Below the pieces are notes generated by a model. The model saw only the letters and a list, made by a program, of their open reading frames with translations, made no database searches and was not told where the DNA came from. Positions 1 through 7,529 of a DNA stretch of 22,366 nucleotides are shown here, piece after piece. The translations under genes were made by a program, and so were the position numbers. Position 1 is the stretch's first letter. Every line of letters begins with the position of its first letter. The stretch is taken from contig DAEG01000028.1 in the NCBI GenBank assembly GCA_002495235.1, positions 1 to 22,366 of the forward strand. Direction: 5' to 3'. Origin of the DNA: Euryarchaeota archaeon UBA287. Its GTDB lineage: Archaea > Thermoplasmatota > UBA186 > UBA287.

Positions 1-467
1 ACAGTCAGCGTAAATGTGAGTGTGTTCCAGTTCCTCGCCTTCACCTCTAGGGAGGGGGAGATATCAAGGAGGTGATTCCCCATCCCAAACATCTGCACCT
101 CAGAGCACACGCTTGTGCCATTTCTGCTGTCCCAAACCCTCACCTTCCAGTAATAACGCGCGTTCCTGTCGAGCTTTTTTCCCGCATAAGCTATGCCGCT
201 GTCTTCGGACGACACTACCCTGCCGCTGTCCCACATACTGCCCTCATCCTCGTCCAGCTCACTCATGGCTGAAGAGACGAGGATCTGGTAAGCGCCCTGT
301 GGGCCACCAGATCTCCAGCTGAACTCTGGTGTCGCGCCTACTACGCTCCCCGGGTTCCTCTGCCTCTGGCACAGGAGATCAGAGACCGCTGGAGAAGGGC
401 TCGTTATGCACACGGATGGGACCGCCAGCGCCACCGCCAGGAACAGTGTGAGAAGAGATACTCTCAT
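1..467 (-). CDS. Secreted protein with fibronectin-III-like module (5' part only)
   Basis: An open frame starts at ATG 467 and runs off the left edge with no stop, giving about 155 residues. Residues 1-20 form a signal peptide: MRVSL, then a Leu/Ala/Val-rich core, then a small-residue region. Residues 43-110 look like a fibronectin type III-like beta sandwich of the kind found at the N-terminus of bacterial alpha-L-rhamnosidases and other secreted multidomain proteins. The recognisable pieces are 'PEFSWRS', 'AYQILVSS', 'MWDSGRV', 'YAGKKLDRNARYYWKVRVWD'. The protein is therefore exported and probably at the cell surface. The rest of the protein, and any catalytic domain, lies outside the window. 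A TATA-like box at 489-497 is centred 26 nt from the start. The gene is divergent from the ferritin-like gene at 575. The signal peptide and fold call are fairly safe; no enzymatic activity can be assigned. Confidence 0.72.
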   Translation of the reverse strand, partial: MRVSLLTLFLAVALAVPSVCITSPSPAVSDLLCQRQRNPGSVVGATPEFSWRSGGPQGAYQILVSSAMSELDEDEGSMWDSGRVVSSEDSGIAYAGKKLDRNARYYWKVRVWDSRNGTSVCSEVQMFGMGNHLLDISPSLEVKARNWNTLTFTLT

Positions 468-488
468 GCAACACAAACAGAGGGCTTC

Positions 489-497
489 ATTTTTAAC
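489..497 (-). promoter_or_regulatory. TATA-like box for the secreted FN3 protein
   Basis: Reads GTTAAAAAT on the minus strand, centred about 26 nt before ATG 467. This is the usual archaeal TATA-to-transcription-start distance, so the mRNA is probably leaderless. Confidence 0.45.
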
Positions 498-545
498 TCT
501 TTGCTTCTACCTGCAATCATTCGCATCGGCCACAAAAACGGAAAG

Positions 546-552
546 TATATAA
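546..552 (+). promoter_or_regulatory. TATA box for the ferritin-like gene
   Basis: TATATAA preceded by a purine-rich GGAAAG (BRE-like). Its centre is 26 nt before ATG 575, so transcription should start at or next to the start codon (leaderless). Confidence 0.6.
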
Positions 553-574
553 GACAACTCTGTGGTGCCGATTC

Positions 575-1033
575 ATGTTCTCTGCGCTGACCGTGATCGA
601 CATGGCGATAAGGGTTGAGATCGGTGGAAGGAACATGTATCTCGCTGCGTCAAACGCGGTGAGCGACATGGAGCTGAAGGGCACGTTCAGATATCTTGCA
701 GGGCAGGAAGAAACGCACAAAGAGAGATTCGAAGAGCTGAAAAGAGACGCAGAAAAAAACCAGACCTCGAATTGGCGGGTCATCGAGCCATTCCCGAGCG
801 AGATCGTCGAGTCTTCACTCTTTGGCGAGGGCAGCGTCATATCCAGGGCAAGCAGCGCTGCAAACGCTGGAGAGCTCATAGACATCGCGACCAGATTCGA
901 GGAGGACACCGTATCCTTCTATAGCAGGATCCTCGATTCCGCTCGGGTCAACGCGAGAGCGGCCGTGCAGAGGATACTTGATGAGGAGAAGAACCACGTC
1001 AGGATCCTGAAAGAGACAAAAAGCCGTATGTAG
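575..1033 (+). CDS. Rubrerythrin-like ferritin-fold protein
   Basis: 152 residues, predicted four-helix ferritin-like fold that binds a di-iron centre. All the expected ligands are present in two repeats: E15 and E45-x-x-H48 in the first half, E109 and E138-x-x-H141 in the second. The wording around them ('YLAGQEETHKERF', 'DEEKNHVRIL') matches the rubrerythrin domain. There is no C-terminal rubredoxin domain, so this is the short 'sulerythrin/erythrin' type rather than full rubrerythrin. In the family, such proteins act in peroxide or oxygen detoxification or iron handling in the cytoplasm; which one applies here is unknown. The ATG at 575 keeps the first helix complete and sits 26 nt after the TATA box. 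It is followed at 103 bp by the LuxE-like gene, which has its own promoter. Confidence 0.82.
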   Translation: MFSALTVIDMAIRVEIGGRNMYLAASNAVSDMELKGTFRYLAGQEETHKERFEELKRDAEKNQTSNWRVIEPFPSEIVESSLFGEGSVISRASSAANAGELIDIATRFEEDTVSFYSRILDSARVNARAAVQRILDEEKNHVRILKETKSRM

Positions 1034-1104
1034 CTCTATAGGTGCTTGGCCGGAGCCTCCCAGATCTGGAAGACCGATCGGCGGCGCGGGCCGGTGCATA
1101 ATAA

Positions 1105-1117
1105 GATATATATTTAA
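1105..1117 (+). promoter_or_regulatory. TATA box for the LuxE-like gene
   Basis: GATATATATTTAA, centred 26 nt before ATG 1137. It lies right after a GC-rich stretch (1079-1095) and predicts a leaderless transcript. Confidence 0.62.
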
Positions 1118-1136
1118 GAAATACGCTCTTTCCTTT

Positions 1137-2471
1137 ATGTCGGTAAGCAGATCCATCATCTCTCATCTGCCATTGGTCGGCCTTTTGAATGGCGGTTTCA
1201 CCCTGATATCTGGGGGCAGCAAGCTGGTTGGCAATCCCGTGTGGGAGCTCTGCACCTCACCTAAGCTCTGGAACATGGACCAGGAGAAGCTGAGGGAGAA
1301 GCAGTTCAGAGCTATAAAGTACGCGTTCAAATACCACTACAAGAACAACCAAGTCTACAAAGATTATTGCACCAAGAACGGGGGCTTCGAGCCGTCTATG
1401 CTGAAGACATTCGATGACCTGTACAGGATACCGCAAATACCGGTAGAGGCCTTCAAGAAGGGATCCATGGCGACAATGCCTGAGAACAAGGTCAAGACCG
1501 TGGTCACTACCTCCGGCACCTCTGGCTCTGTGAGTTACCTGCCAAAGGACAACAAATCATTGCTGCGCATAGGCTCGGGCATAATCAATTTCATGATAAA
1601 CGTCGGGGCGCCAAGGATCTTGAAAGAACAGCCGGTATTCGAAGGGAAGCTCTCAAAGCTCGTAAACTACGCGCTCAGCAACATCTACTTCTCAGTAATG
1701 TTGCCAAGCCCGGAGGAGGCCTCAACATGGTTCTCAAGCGCGTTTCACGGTCTTACCCCTTACCTCAACATGCTAAGGATCCCATACGATTTTCATCTCA
1801 ACGGCTTCAAGTTCGACCCGGAGAAGATCCTGAACACGATAGAAGAGAGAAGAAAGGAAAACAAGATGGTCTTCAACATAGGCTTCCACTACGTTCTCAA
1901 CGAGCTGATGAACTACATGGATGCAAAGGGAATAACGTACGACTGGGACCCTGACGGCTCTCGAGTGTGTGTGCCCGTTATAGCTGGGGGGTGGAAGAAG
2001 CTCAGCGGTGAGGCTATAGACAAGGAGGCTTTCAAAAGGAAGATAGTCGAGCATTTCGGCGTTCATGAGCCGTACATAGTAGATATCTACGGCTTCGGCG
2101 AGTCGAACACATTCGCTCTTGACTTCTGCACGGAACGCAACATGCACCTTGGTCCGTGGGTCGTTGCCTTCAACAGGGATCCTGAGACCCTCGAGCCGCT
2201 GGAGCCGGGAGAGAAGGGCCTCATGAGCGTGCTCGATCCGACAACGCTCTCGTATCCCGCTTTCGTCATGTCCGATGACATCACCAGAGTCAGCGCTCCC
2301 TTTGAGTGCGACTGCGGTCTCCAGACGCAGACGGTCCAGTACGTCGGCAGGGCACCAAAGGCGGAGCTCAGGAGCTGTGGTCTCAAGATGCAGCAGATCA
2401 TAGAAGGCTCAGACAAGAGCAAGCTCGAGGCCCTTCAGACGAAGACCCTGCGCACCGGCGTAGGGATCTGA
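1137..2471 (+). CDS. LuxE/PaaK-type acyl-adenylating enzyme (acyl-protein synthetase family)
   Basis: 444 residues, ANL superfamily of adenylate-forming enzymes, closest in style to the LuxE acyl-protein synthetase and phenylacetate-CoA ligase branch. These enzymes activate a carboxylic acid with ATP and pass the acyl group to a protein or to CoA. Visible motifs: the Ser/Thr/Gly-rich phosphate loop TTSGTSG at 124-130; the A5-like 'YGFGESN' at 318-324 (family Y-G-x-T-E); a 'SDD' at 379-381 at the place of the ribose-binding Asp; a C-terminal lid segment with the Cys-rich 'CDCG' at 391-394 and 'YVGRAPKAEL' after it. The start is set by the TATA box 26 nt upstream. No luciferase or fatty acid reductase (luxC/luxD) genes lie nearby, so light production is not implied. 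The substrate is unknown. Confidence 0.75.
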   Translation: MSVSRSIISHLPLVGLLNGGFTLISGGSKLVGNPVWELCTSPKLWNMDQEKLREKQFRAIKYAFKYHYKNNQVYKDYCTKNGGFEPSMLKTFDDLYRIPQIPVEAFKKGSMATMPENKVKTVVTTSGTSGSVSYLPKDNKSLLRIGSGIINFMINVGAPRILKEQPVFEGKLSKLVNYALSNIYFSVMLPSPEEASTWFSSAFHGLTPYLNMLRIPYDFHLNGFKFDPEKILNTIEERRKENKMVFNIGFHYVLNELMNYMDAKGITYDWDPDGSRVCVPVIAGGWKKLSGEAIDKEAFKRKIVEHFGVHEPYIVDIYGFGESNTFALDFCTERNMHLGPWVVAFNRDPETLEPLEPGEKGLMSVLDPTTLSYPAFVMSDDITRVSAPFECDCGLQTQTVQYVGRAPKAELRSCGLKMQQIIEGSDKSKLEALQTKTLRTGVGI

Positions 2472-2531
2472 TCCCGTCCCTGCTGGCCTACGCCCGGCTT
2501 TTGATGCCGCAGCAGAGTGCTGGAGAAAAGT

Positions 2532-2538
2532 GTATAAG
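2532..2538 (+). promoter_or_regulatory. TATA-like box for the zinc-ribbon gene
   Basis: GTATAAG centred 39 nt before ATG 2574, so a short leader of roughly 13 nt is expected. That leader contains GAGGCGG, a partial Shine-Dalgarno match. This is one of the few first genes here that does not look leaderless. Confidence 0.45.
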
Positions 2539-2573
2539 ACACAGCAGACAATCTACAGATTGAGGCGGTTGAG

Positions 2574-3158
2574 ATGACGGACGACTCGTCGGGCTTTATG
2601 AGGAACTACACGGACAACAGCACGGAGGCGGGTTTCCAGTTCACATTCTACTGCGAGACCTGCAGGGAGAGCTACAAGAGCGATTTCATGGAATCGAGGA
2701 GCCGAAAGAAGGAGAGGCTGTTCAGAAGTGCCGGCCGGCTTGCGGACGTGGGCGCTTCACTGGCCGGGAAACGCCAGAGTGGCTACAGCAGCGCCGAAAA
2801 GGCCGCGGACGTGCTTGCAGATCGCTTCGAGGGGATGTCACCTGACTGGCACAAGGAGCATGACGCGGCGTTCGAGCTTGCTCAGAGCGAAGCGAAGAAA
2901 CACTTCCACAGGTGCCCCAACTGCACCAGATGGGTCTGCGATAATGACTGGAACGACAAAGAAGGGATGTGCAAAAAATGCGCCTCGCAGGCAGAGGACA
3001 GAAAAAACATATGCCCCAGATGCGGCAAACCTGCGGGCGCGGGTAAGTTCTGCATCAACTGTGGCGCACCTCTAGGCCCAGCAAAGTGCCCAAGATGCGG
3101 CGCCCAGAACCCGGCCGGGGCCAAATTCTGCAGCGAATGCGGAGCAAGGATGGAATGA
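2574..3158 (+). CDS. Multi-zinc-ribbon protein
   Basis: 194 residues. There is one CxxC near the N-terminus (C27/C30, in 'FYCETC'). A 70-residue charged, probably helical middle part with no cysteine follows (35-110). The C-terminal half is packed with zinc knuckles: C114/C117 with C133/C136 (and an extra C122), C147/C150 with C160/C163, and C172/C175 with C186/C189. The last two are typical 'CPRCG...FCxxCG' double zinc ribbons. Such ribbons mediate protein or nucleic-acid contacts in the cytoplasm; no catalytic residues are visible. The N-terminal CxxC has no partner pair close by and may complete a site with the middle ribbon. The gene stands alone, 55 bp before the 3' end of the convergent tRNA. 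I cannot give a more precise role. Confidence 0.72.
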   Translation: MTDDSSGFMRNYTDNSTEAGFQFTFYCETCRESYKSDFMESRSRKKERLFRSAGRLADVGASLAGKRQSGYSSAEKAADVLADRFEGMSPDWHKEHDAAFELAQSEAKKHFHRCPNCTRWVCDNDWNDKEGMCKKCASQAEDRKNICPRCGKPAGAGKFCINCGAPLGPAKCPRCGAQNPAGAKFCSECGARME

Positions 3159-3213
3159 ACAGCGGCGCATTCAGCACATCACTAGCAATGACGGATTTAA
3201 ACTTCGGGTCGAG

Positions 3214-3286
3214 CGCCCCGGTCGGGATTCGAACCCGAGTCCCAGGCTCGACAGGCCTGGATGATAGGCCACTACACTACCGGGGC
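3214..3286 (-). tRNA. tRNA-Asp (GTC)
   Basis: 73-nt cloverleaf read on the minus strand. Acceptor arms GCCCCGG / CCGGGGC pair fully, with discriminator G. The anticodon stem CAGGC/GCCTG closes the loop CTGTCGA, giving anticodon GTC (plus-strand 3250-3252). The T arm contains GGTTCGAATCC. No intron is seen and CCA is not encoded (CTC follows), as is usual in archaea. G34 and the G discriminator fit aspartate identity. Confidence 0.95.
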
Positions 3287-3309
3287 TTTAAAGGTAAGGG
3301 CTCTTTACT

Positions 3310-3316
3310 CTTAAAG
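3310..3316 (-). promoter_or_regulatory. TATA-like box for tRNA-Asp, overlapping an upstream stop codon
   Basis: CTTTAAG on the minus strand, about 27 nt before the tRNA 5' end. It overlaps the stop codon (3311-3313) of the transglutaminase-like gene, so the tRNA could be made both from its own promoter and by read-through. Confidence 0.4.
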
Positions 3317-3925
3317 ATTTTTCTCAGGTCTGTACAGCCCTTTTTGGTTAGCTCCCAAAAGTCCGGCACGCAAAAGGGCATCACCGGCAGGGTGCAGCTT
3401 AATCCCCTCGCCGACCACAGGGAAGTGCCTTCTCGCATCCAGTGCTTCTCCTATGTAATCGAGGCTCTCCTCGCTGGTGTGCCATTCATCTCCGAAGATC
3501 TTCAGGTTGAGCGGCAGCGAATATGACCGCAGTGTCTTCTCACCGAGAGTGTTGAAGTAAAAGTCGAAGTAGGACATTATCAGCTCTCTCATGCTCCTGT
3601 AAACGGGCTCACGAAAGCGCAGCGTTGTGAAATTTGACTTCGCCACCGCGCCTACGAGACCAGAGCTTCTGTACACTGCAATGACGTGGTCGTCGTCGTT
3701 AAATGCTCTCATATCCACCAGCAGTGGCTCATATCCCATGAATTCGAGCGCCGCGGCTGCGAAGAGCGCACCCTCAAAGCACATCGCCTTCCTCTCGCGC
3801 ATAACCCTTCTGGGCGATCCGGCTTCGTCATTCTCATCGTAAGGCATCTTATCTAGGAATTTCTGGACGTCGTAAGGCTCTTCTAAGCTCTCAAGGATCT
3901 TCAGCTCTTCTGCGCTCCACTGCAT
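3311..3925 (-). CDS. Transglutaminase-like (papain-fold) conserved protein
   Basis: 204 residues from ATG 3925. Sequence wording fits a conserved archaeal/bacterial family with a transglutaminase-like fold: C49 in 'KAMCFEGALFAAAALEFMGY', then 'PLLVDMRA', then H80 in 'DDDHVIAVYR', then 'GAVAKSNFTTLRFREPVYR'. C49 and H80 would be the first two members of a Cys-His-Asp/Asn triad; N98 is a possible third. No signal peptide, so cytoplasmic. The long upstream frame could be extended to 4057, but that would run into the coding start of the divergent GTPase. The TATA box at 3946-3955 supports the shorter start. It precedes tRNA-Asp in the same direction by 24 bp. Substrate and reaction are unknown, and hydrolase or non-catalytic roles are equally open. 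Confidence 0.7.
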   Translation of the reverse strand: MQWSAEELKILESLEEPYDVQKFLDKMPYDENDEAGSPRRVMRERKAMCFEGALFAAAALEFMGYEPLLVDMRAFNDDDHVIAVYRSSGLVGAVAKSNFTTLRFREPVYRSMRELIMSYFDFYFNTLGEKTLRSYSLPLNLKIFGDEWHTSEESLDYIGEALDARRHFPVVGEGIKLHPAGDALLRAGLLGANQKGLYRPEKNL

Positions 3926-3945
3926 AGCGCTCAATGTGATGGAAG

Positions 3946-3955
3946 CATATAAAAA
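3946..3955 (-). promoter_or_regulatory. TATA box for the transglutaminase-like gene
   Basis: Minus-strand TTTTTATATG, centred about 25 nt before ATG 3925. It predicts a leaderless transcript and selects that start over the longer in-frame one. Confidence 0.55.
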
Positions 3956-3968
3956 TGAGCAAAAAAGG

Positions 3969-3977
3969 ATAAAAAAG
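3969..3977 (+). promoter_or_regulatory. TATA-like box for the OLA1-like GTPase
   Basis: ATAAAAAAG centred about 24 nt before ATG 3996. It lies back to back with the minus-strand TATA box at 3946-3955, so the 70-bp gap holds two divergent core promoters. Confidence 0.5.
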
Positions 3978-3995
3978 CTCTTCCATACATCGACT

Positions 3996-5162
3996 ATGAA
4001 GATCGGCATCATAGGAAAGCCCAACGTCGGAAAGAGCACTTTCTTCTCAGCTCTCACAGAGACGGACGTGCCAATAGCGGATTACCCCTTCACAACTGTG
4101 AAACCTAACGTGGGTATGGCATACGTGAGAGAGAGATGCCCTCACGCAGAATTCGGCACCGATTGCAATCCGAGGAATGCCCCATGCATCGCAGGCACGA
4201 GGATGCTACCTGTTGAACTCATAGACGTGGCCGGTCTAGTCCCCGGAGCGCACGAAGGCAGAGGCCTTGGTAACAAATTCCTCGATGACCTTAGACAGGC
4301 CGACGGCTTCATAGTGGTCATAGACGCCTCAGGGAGGCTTGATCTCGAAGGGAATCCGTCAGAGGGCTCTGATCCTCTGGCTGATGTCGACTTCCTGAAG
4401 GAAGAGATATACCACTGGGTGGCAGGGATAATGGAGGACGGCTGGGTCAGAACGGCAAAGAGGCTGGAGATTGAGGGGGGAAGCGTGGAGGATGAGGTCG
4501 CCAGAAGGGTCACTGGACTGGGAATAAGCGCAAGTGTCGTGAACAAGGTCATAAACAGGTTTGATCTGACAAAGCCGGAGAACTGGGGTGATGAAGAGTT
4601 CCTGAAACTGGCGGGAGCCCTCTGGGAAGAGAGCAAGCCGATGATGATAGCAGCGAACAAGTGCGATGTTGCGAGCGATGCCAATATAGACAGGATAAAG
4701 AGTTCAGGATACCCGCACGTTCTTGTCAGCGCGATAGCAGACCTCACTCTGAAAAAGGCCGAAAAGGCGGGCGCGGTGTCCTTTAGGGAGGGCGGTTTAG
4801 ATATCCTGACCGACGATCCCAGGCAGAGGAAGGGCCTCGAGTACATAAAGGACAGAGTGATCGAGAGATTCGGCACCACCGGAGTGCAGGAATGCCTTGA
4901 GAGGCTCGTCCTTGATATGCTTGACATGATAGCAGTCTACCCTGTTGAGGACGAGACAAAGCTGTGCGACAAGTACGGGAATGTCCTACCGGACGCGTAC
5001 CTCATAAGGAGGGGCGCTAGCGCTAGGGATCTTGCGTACCTGGTGCACACAGACCTGGGAGAGAAGTTCATAAGGGCGATAAACTGCAGGACGAAGAGGA
5101 TAATAGGAGCGGAATACGCACTAGAAGACGGAGACATAATAAAGATAATAGCGCACAGATGA
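3996..5162 (+). CDS. OLA1/YchF-like GTP-binding protein with TGS domain
   Basis: 388 residues, Obg/HSR1-like P-loop NTPase of the translation-factor class, of the archaeal type near OLA1/YchF. G1 GKPNVGKS is at 7-14. The switch I region around T33/T34 lies in 'DYPFTTVKPNVG'. G3 DVAG is at 77-80, followed by 'LVPGAHEGRGLGNKFLDDLRQAD', the Obg-family signature. G4 is NKCD at 221-224, and the G5-like SA is at 245-246. The C-terminal 75 residues form a TGS domain. NKCD at G4 indicates guanine preference, unlike true YchF/OLA1 whose altered G4 prefers ATP. These proteins bind ribosomes in the cytoplasm. ATG 3996 begins directly at 'MKIGIIGKPN', the standard family start, and fits the TATA box; an in-frame ATG at 3936 would add 20 unlikely residues. 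Confidence 0.88.
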   Translation: MKIGIIGKPNVGKSTFFSALTETDVPIADYPFTTVKPNVGMAYVRERCPHAEFGTDCNPRNAPCIAGTRMLPVELIDVAGLVPGAHEGRGLGNKFLDDLRQADGFIVVIDASGRLDLEGNPSEGSDPLADVDFLKEEIYHWVAGIMEDGWVRTAKRLEIEGGSVEDEVARRVTGLGISASVVNKVINRFDLTKPENWGDEEFLKLAGALWEESKPMMIAANKCDVASDANIDRIKSSGYPHVLVSAIADLTLKKAEKAGAVSFREGGLDILTDDPRQRKGLEYIKDRVIERFGTTGVQECLERLVLDMLDMIAVYPVEDETKLCDKYGNVLPDAYLIRRGASARDLAYLVHTDLGEKFIRAINCRTKRIIGAEYALEDGDIIKIIAHR

Positions 5163-5180
5163 ACGCGGCCAAGGAATAAA

Positions 5181-5190
5181 CTAATAAAAC
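5181..5190 (+). promoter_or_regulatory. TATA-like box for the RPA operon
   Basis: CTAATAAAAC centred about 25 nt before ATG 5210. It supports ATG 5210 over the in-frame GTG at 5192, which would lie only about 7 nt from the box. Confidence 0.5.
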
Positions 5191-5209
5191 TGTGAAGAGA
5201 TTATATGAT

Positions 5210-6694
5210 ATGCCAGATCTGGTGGACAATATAATGGAAGCGGTTGGCTCCAAGGATACGAGTCTGAGAGAGAAGATAAAGAGAGAGTTTGACAGTCTGA
5301 TAGCGTATGGTGTGCCACCGGAACAGGCGAAAGACACGCTGATGAAGAAGTACGCCCGCTCCATGGAGAAGAAGATAGCGGATCTGTCGGGAGATGAGAG
5401 CAGAGTCAGCCTTGTTGCCAGAGTGGCCTCCCTGAACGAGAGAGAAGTCACAGCCAAGGGAGAGAAAAAGAAGGTTTACTTCGGATTCCTGGATGACGAG
5501 ACGGGACATTGCTCCTACTCCATGTGGCAGGAGCCCAACTTCAAGGCTGGAGACACAATAAGGATAAGCAACGCGTACATAACCACGTGGAATGAGTCCA
5601 AGAGAGTGAACATAAGGAGCGCTCAGGATGCCAGCATCTCACAAGAAATGATAGAGGTGAAGAGAGAGGCGCGGGCGATAAAGATAAGAGAGACGGAGAC
5701 CTACCGGGGCCGAGCAAAGATCGTGTGCAGGATCATGGCACTGAGGGACTTTGAGAACTCCGGCATAAAGGTCTTCAGAGGCACCGTTGGGGATGACACC
5801 GGCTGTGCCCTGATATCCTTCTGGAAGGATTTTGGTGTAAGGGAGAATGACGCTGTCGAGATCAACGGCGCAACCGTGACACAGTCGTATTCCATAAGCG
5901 TGAGCGAGAGCGCAGAGGTTAGAAAGACCCAGTCGGACGTGAAGGTCTCTCCCTTGAGAGTGTCACAGGTGCAGCTCAACTTCAGAGGCATACCTGTGGT
6001 GGGCAGGGTCTTCTCTCTGGCAAAGGGAGGAACGACTAGAGGCATGATCACTGACGGGAAAAAAGCCCTTCCGTTCGTGAGCTGGAAGAGCTCAGAATTT
6101 GAGGAGGGCGACGTGATAATAGCCAAGGACTGCAACGTGCGTCAGTACCTGAGCACCATGCGGATAGACATAAACGGTGAGACAGAAAGGATAAGGGATC
6201 CTGAGCTCGAGTCTGTCGTCCTCGAGGAACGGGTCAGCAGCATTGCTGAGGCGGAAGGAATGGCCACCGTTGAGGGTTTCATCATCGACCTAAAAAAGGA
6301 CGGGAGCGGTCTCCTGCGCAGGTGCCCGCAATGCAACAGGGTTCTGACTGATATGCGGTGCCAGCTGCACGGCACCGTGACTGAGCCCAGGATAGATCTG
6401 AGGATAAAGGCGGTCATCGACGACGGCAGTGATTCTTCAACGATAATACTGAACAGAGCCCTCTCTGAAAACCTACTGGGAAAGACACTGGAGGAATACA
6501 TTGAAGTCGCAAAACGGGCTCTGAATCCGGACATAGTGCTGGACGATTGCGAAAAGATACTCTTCAGACCCTACAGGACAAAGGGCATATTCAGAAATGA
6601 CGAGTTCGGCAAGACGCTGATCGCGACAGGCATTGATCTCGCCGGCACTAACGTTTCTGAAGAGGCGGAGAAGATCTTGGAGGCGTACCAATGA
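5210..6694 (+). CDS. rpa: Replication protein A (multi-OB single-strand DNA-binding protein)
   Basis: 494 residues. The archaeal RPA large protein binds single-stranded DNA in replication, repair and recombination. After a helical N-terminus (1-60) come repeated OB-fold segments: about 65-140 (with 'VYFGFLDDETG', 'YSMWQEPNFKAGD'), about 165-245 ('FRGTVGDDTGCALISFWKD', 'ENDAVEING') and about 255-330. A C-terminal OB-like region (350-470) carries a zinc finger, C372-P-Q-C375 ... C384-x-x-H387. This repeated pattern of 'fxgxvgDdTG...sFW' is typical of euryarchaeal RPA with a zinc-containing last domain. The gene is the first of an operon: its stop overlaps the next ATG by 4 nt. The expected start by leaderless spacing is ATG 5210 ('MPDLVDNI'). 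Confidence 0.9.
   Translation: MPDLVDNIMEAVGSKDTSLREKIKREFDSLIAYGVPPEQAKDTLMKKYARSMEKKIADLSGDESRVSLVARVASLNEREVTAKGEKKKVYFGFLDDETGHCSYSMWQEPNFKAGDTIRISNAYITTWNESKRVNIRSAQDASISQEMIEVKREARAIKIRETETYRGRAKIVCRIMALRDFENSGIKVFRGTVGDDTGCALISFWKDFGVRENDAVEINGATVTQSYSISVSESAEVRKTQSDVKVSPLRVSQVQLNFRGIPVVGRVFSLAKGGTTRGMITDGKKALPFVSWKSSEFEEGDVIIAKDCNVRQYLSTMRIDINGETERIRDPELESVVLEERVSSIAEAEGMATVEGFIIDLKKDGSGLLRRCPQCNRVLTDMRCQLHGTVTEPRIDLRIKAVIDDGSDSSTIILNRALSENLLGKTLEEYIEVAKRALNPDIVLDDCEKILFRPYRTKGIFRNDEFGKTLIATGIDLAGTNVSEEAEKILEAYQ
6675..6693 (+). promoter_or_regulatory. Shine-Dalgarno and ATGA coupling for the RPA-associated gene
   Basis: GGAGG about 7 nt before ATG 6691, inside the end of rpa, with the start overlapping the rpa stop as ATGA. 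This internal operon gene has a clear Shine-Dalgarno site, in contrast to the leaderless first gene. Confidence 0.6.
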
Positions 6695-7521
6695 GTGAGA
6701 GATTGAGAAGGAGAGAACCTGCAGTAAGGGCGTTTTTCTTTGAGCTCAGGGAGACGAACGAACAGATATCCGGAGAAGACAGGAGTCCCAGATACGTTCT
6801 TTTGCCATCGGGCGCCTACGCAAACAGAGCCCTGCTGATAGGCATCCTGTCTGGCACTGAGACCAGGGAGAACGGCATAAAGGCGTACATGAGCGATCCC
6901 ACGAGTGACATATCCTTCTTCTCTGGCCGCTACACCCCTGAGGTAACATCGTTCTTGAGTGAGGTGGAGACCCCGTGCATCTGCGCTCTCGTAGCAAAGC
7001 TGGGGACCTTTGAAACACAGGATGGCGCGAGATTCATATCGCTAAAACCGGAGAGCATGGGCAAGACCGACGAGAGATCCAGGGAGTACTGGATACTGAC
7101 GACCGCCAAGGAAACGATCGGCAGGCTTGAGCATCTCCGGGATGTGAAGGAGGCAAGGGAAGCCCCCCAGGCCGCAAAAGACGCCGCAGAGCACTACAAC
7201 ACCAACATCGAGCGCTACTACAACATGGTCTTTAACGCTTTGAGGAGCATTCTTCCACAAAAGTCCGAAGGGACCGATGATGCCGCGGCAATTATGGCAG
7301 GAAGAGAGACAGAGAATGCAAAGACGGAGAATCTGGAGAGAATAAAAAGGGAGATGCTGCAGATCGTAGAGGAGAACAGAGAGGGCATAACCTACGAAGA
7401 GCTCGTGAGATCCCTCGGCGAGTACGATGAGACCGCCGTAGAGGAAGCCCTAAACGCGCTGATGGACAGCGGAGCAATATTCGAGCCCGCGCTGGGACGC
7501 TTCAGGGCGCTAGGATCCTGA
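6691..7521 (+). CDS. RPA-associated protein (RPA32-like, COG3390 type)
   Basis: 276 residues. It is the conserved partner encoded next to euryarchaeal RPA and is known from haloarchaea and Pyrococcus as part of RPA complexes on single-stranded DNA. Residues 1-20 hold the typical 'RREPAVRAFFFELR' start. An OB fold covers about 30-125 ('RYVLLPSGAYANRALLIGILSG', 'VAKLGTFETQDGARFISLKPE'). A long helical linker follows at 135-225. A winged-helix domain ends the protein (about 215-273: 'ITYEELVRSL', 'ETAVEEALNALMDSGAIFEP'), comparable to the C-terminal winged helix of eukaryotic RPA32. It is translated with rpa through a 4-nt overlap. It ends 8 bp before the stop of the convergent LSm gene. Confidence 0.88.
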   Translation: MSERLRRREPAVRAFFFELRETNEQISGEDRSPRYVLLPSGAYANRALLIGILSGTETRENGIKAYMSDPTSDISFFSGRYTPEVTSFLSEVETPCICALVAKLGTFETQDGARFISLKPESMGKTDERSREYWILTTAKETIGRLEHLRDVKEAREAPQAAKDAAEHYNTNIERYYNMVFNALRSILPQKSEGTDDAAAIMAGRETENAKTENLERIKREMLQIVEENREGITYEELVRSLGEYDETAVEEALNALMDSGAIFEPALGRFRALGS

Positions 7522-7529
7522 AAGCCAGA

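Noticed and set aside
1137..2471. Bioluminescence (lux) function
   Set aside because: Only a LuxE-like enzyme is present; no luciferase or reductase genes are nearby, and the family has broader roles.
3086..3526. 146-residue plus-strand open frame across tRNA-Asp
   Set aside because: It runs through the zinc-ribbon gene end, the antisense of the tRNA and another gene; a chance frame.
4142..4927. 261-residue minus-strand open frame
   Set aside because: Shadow of the GTPase gene: Ser/Leu-rich, low complexity, no domain.
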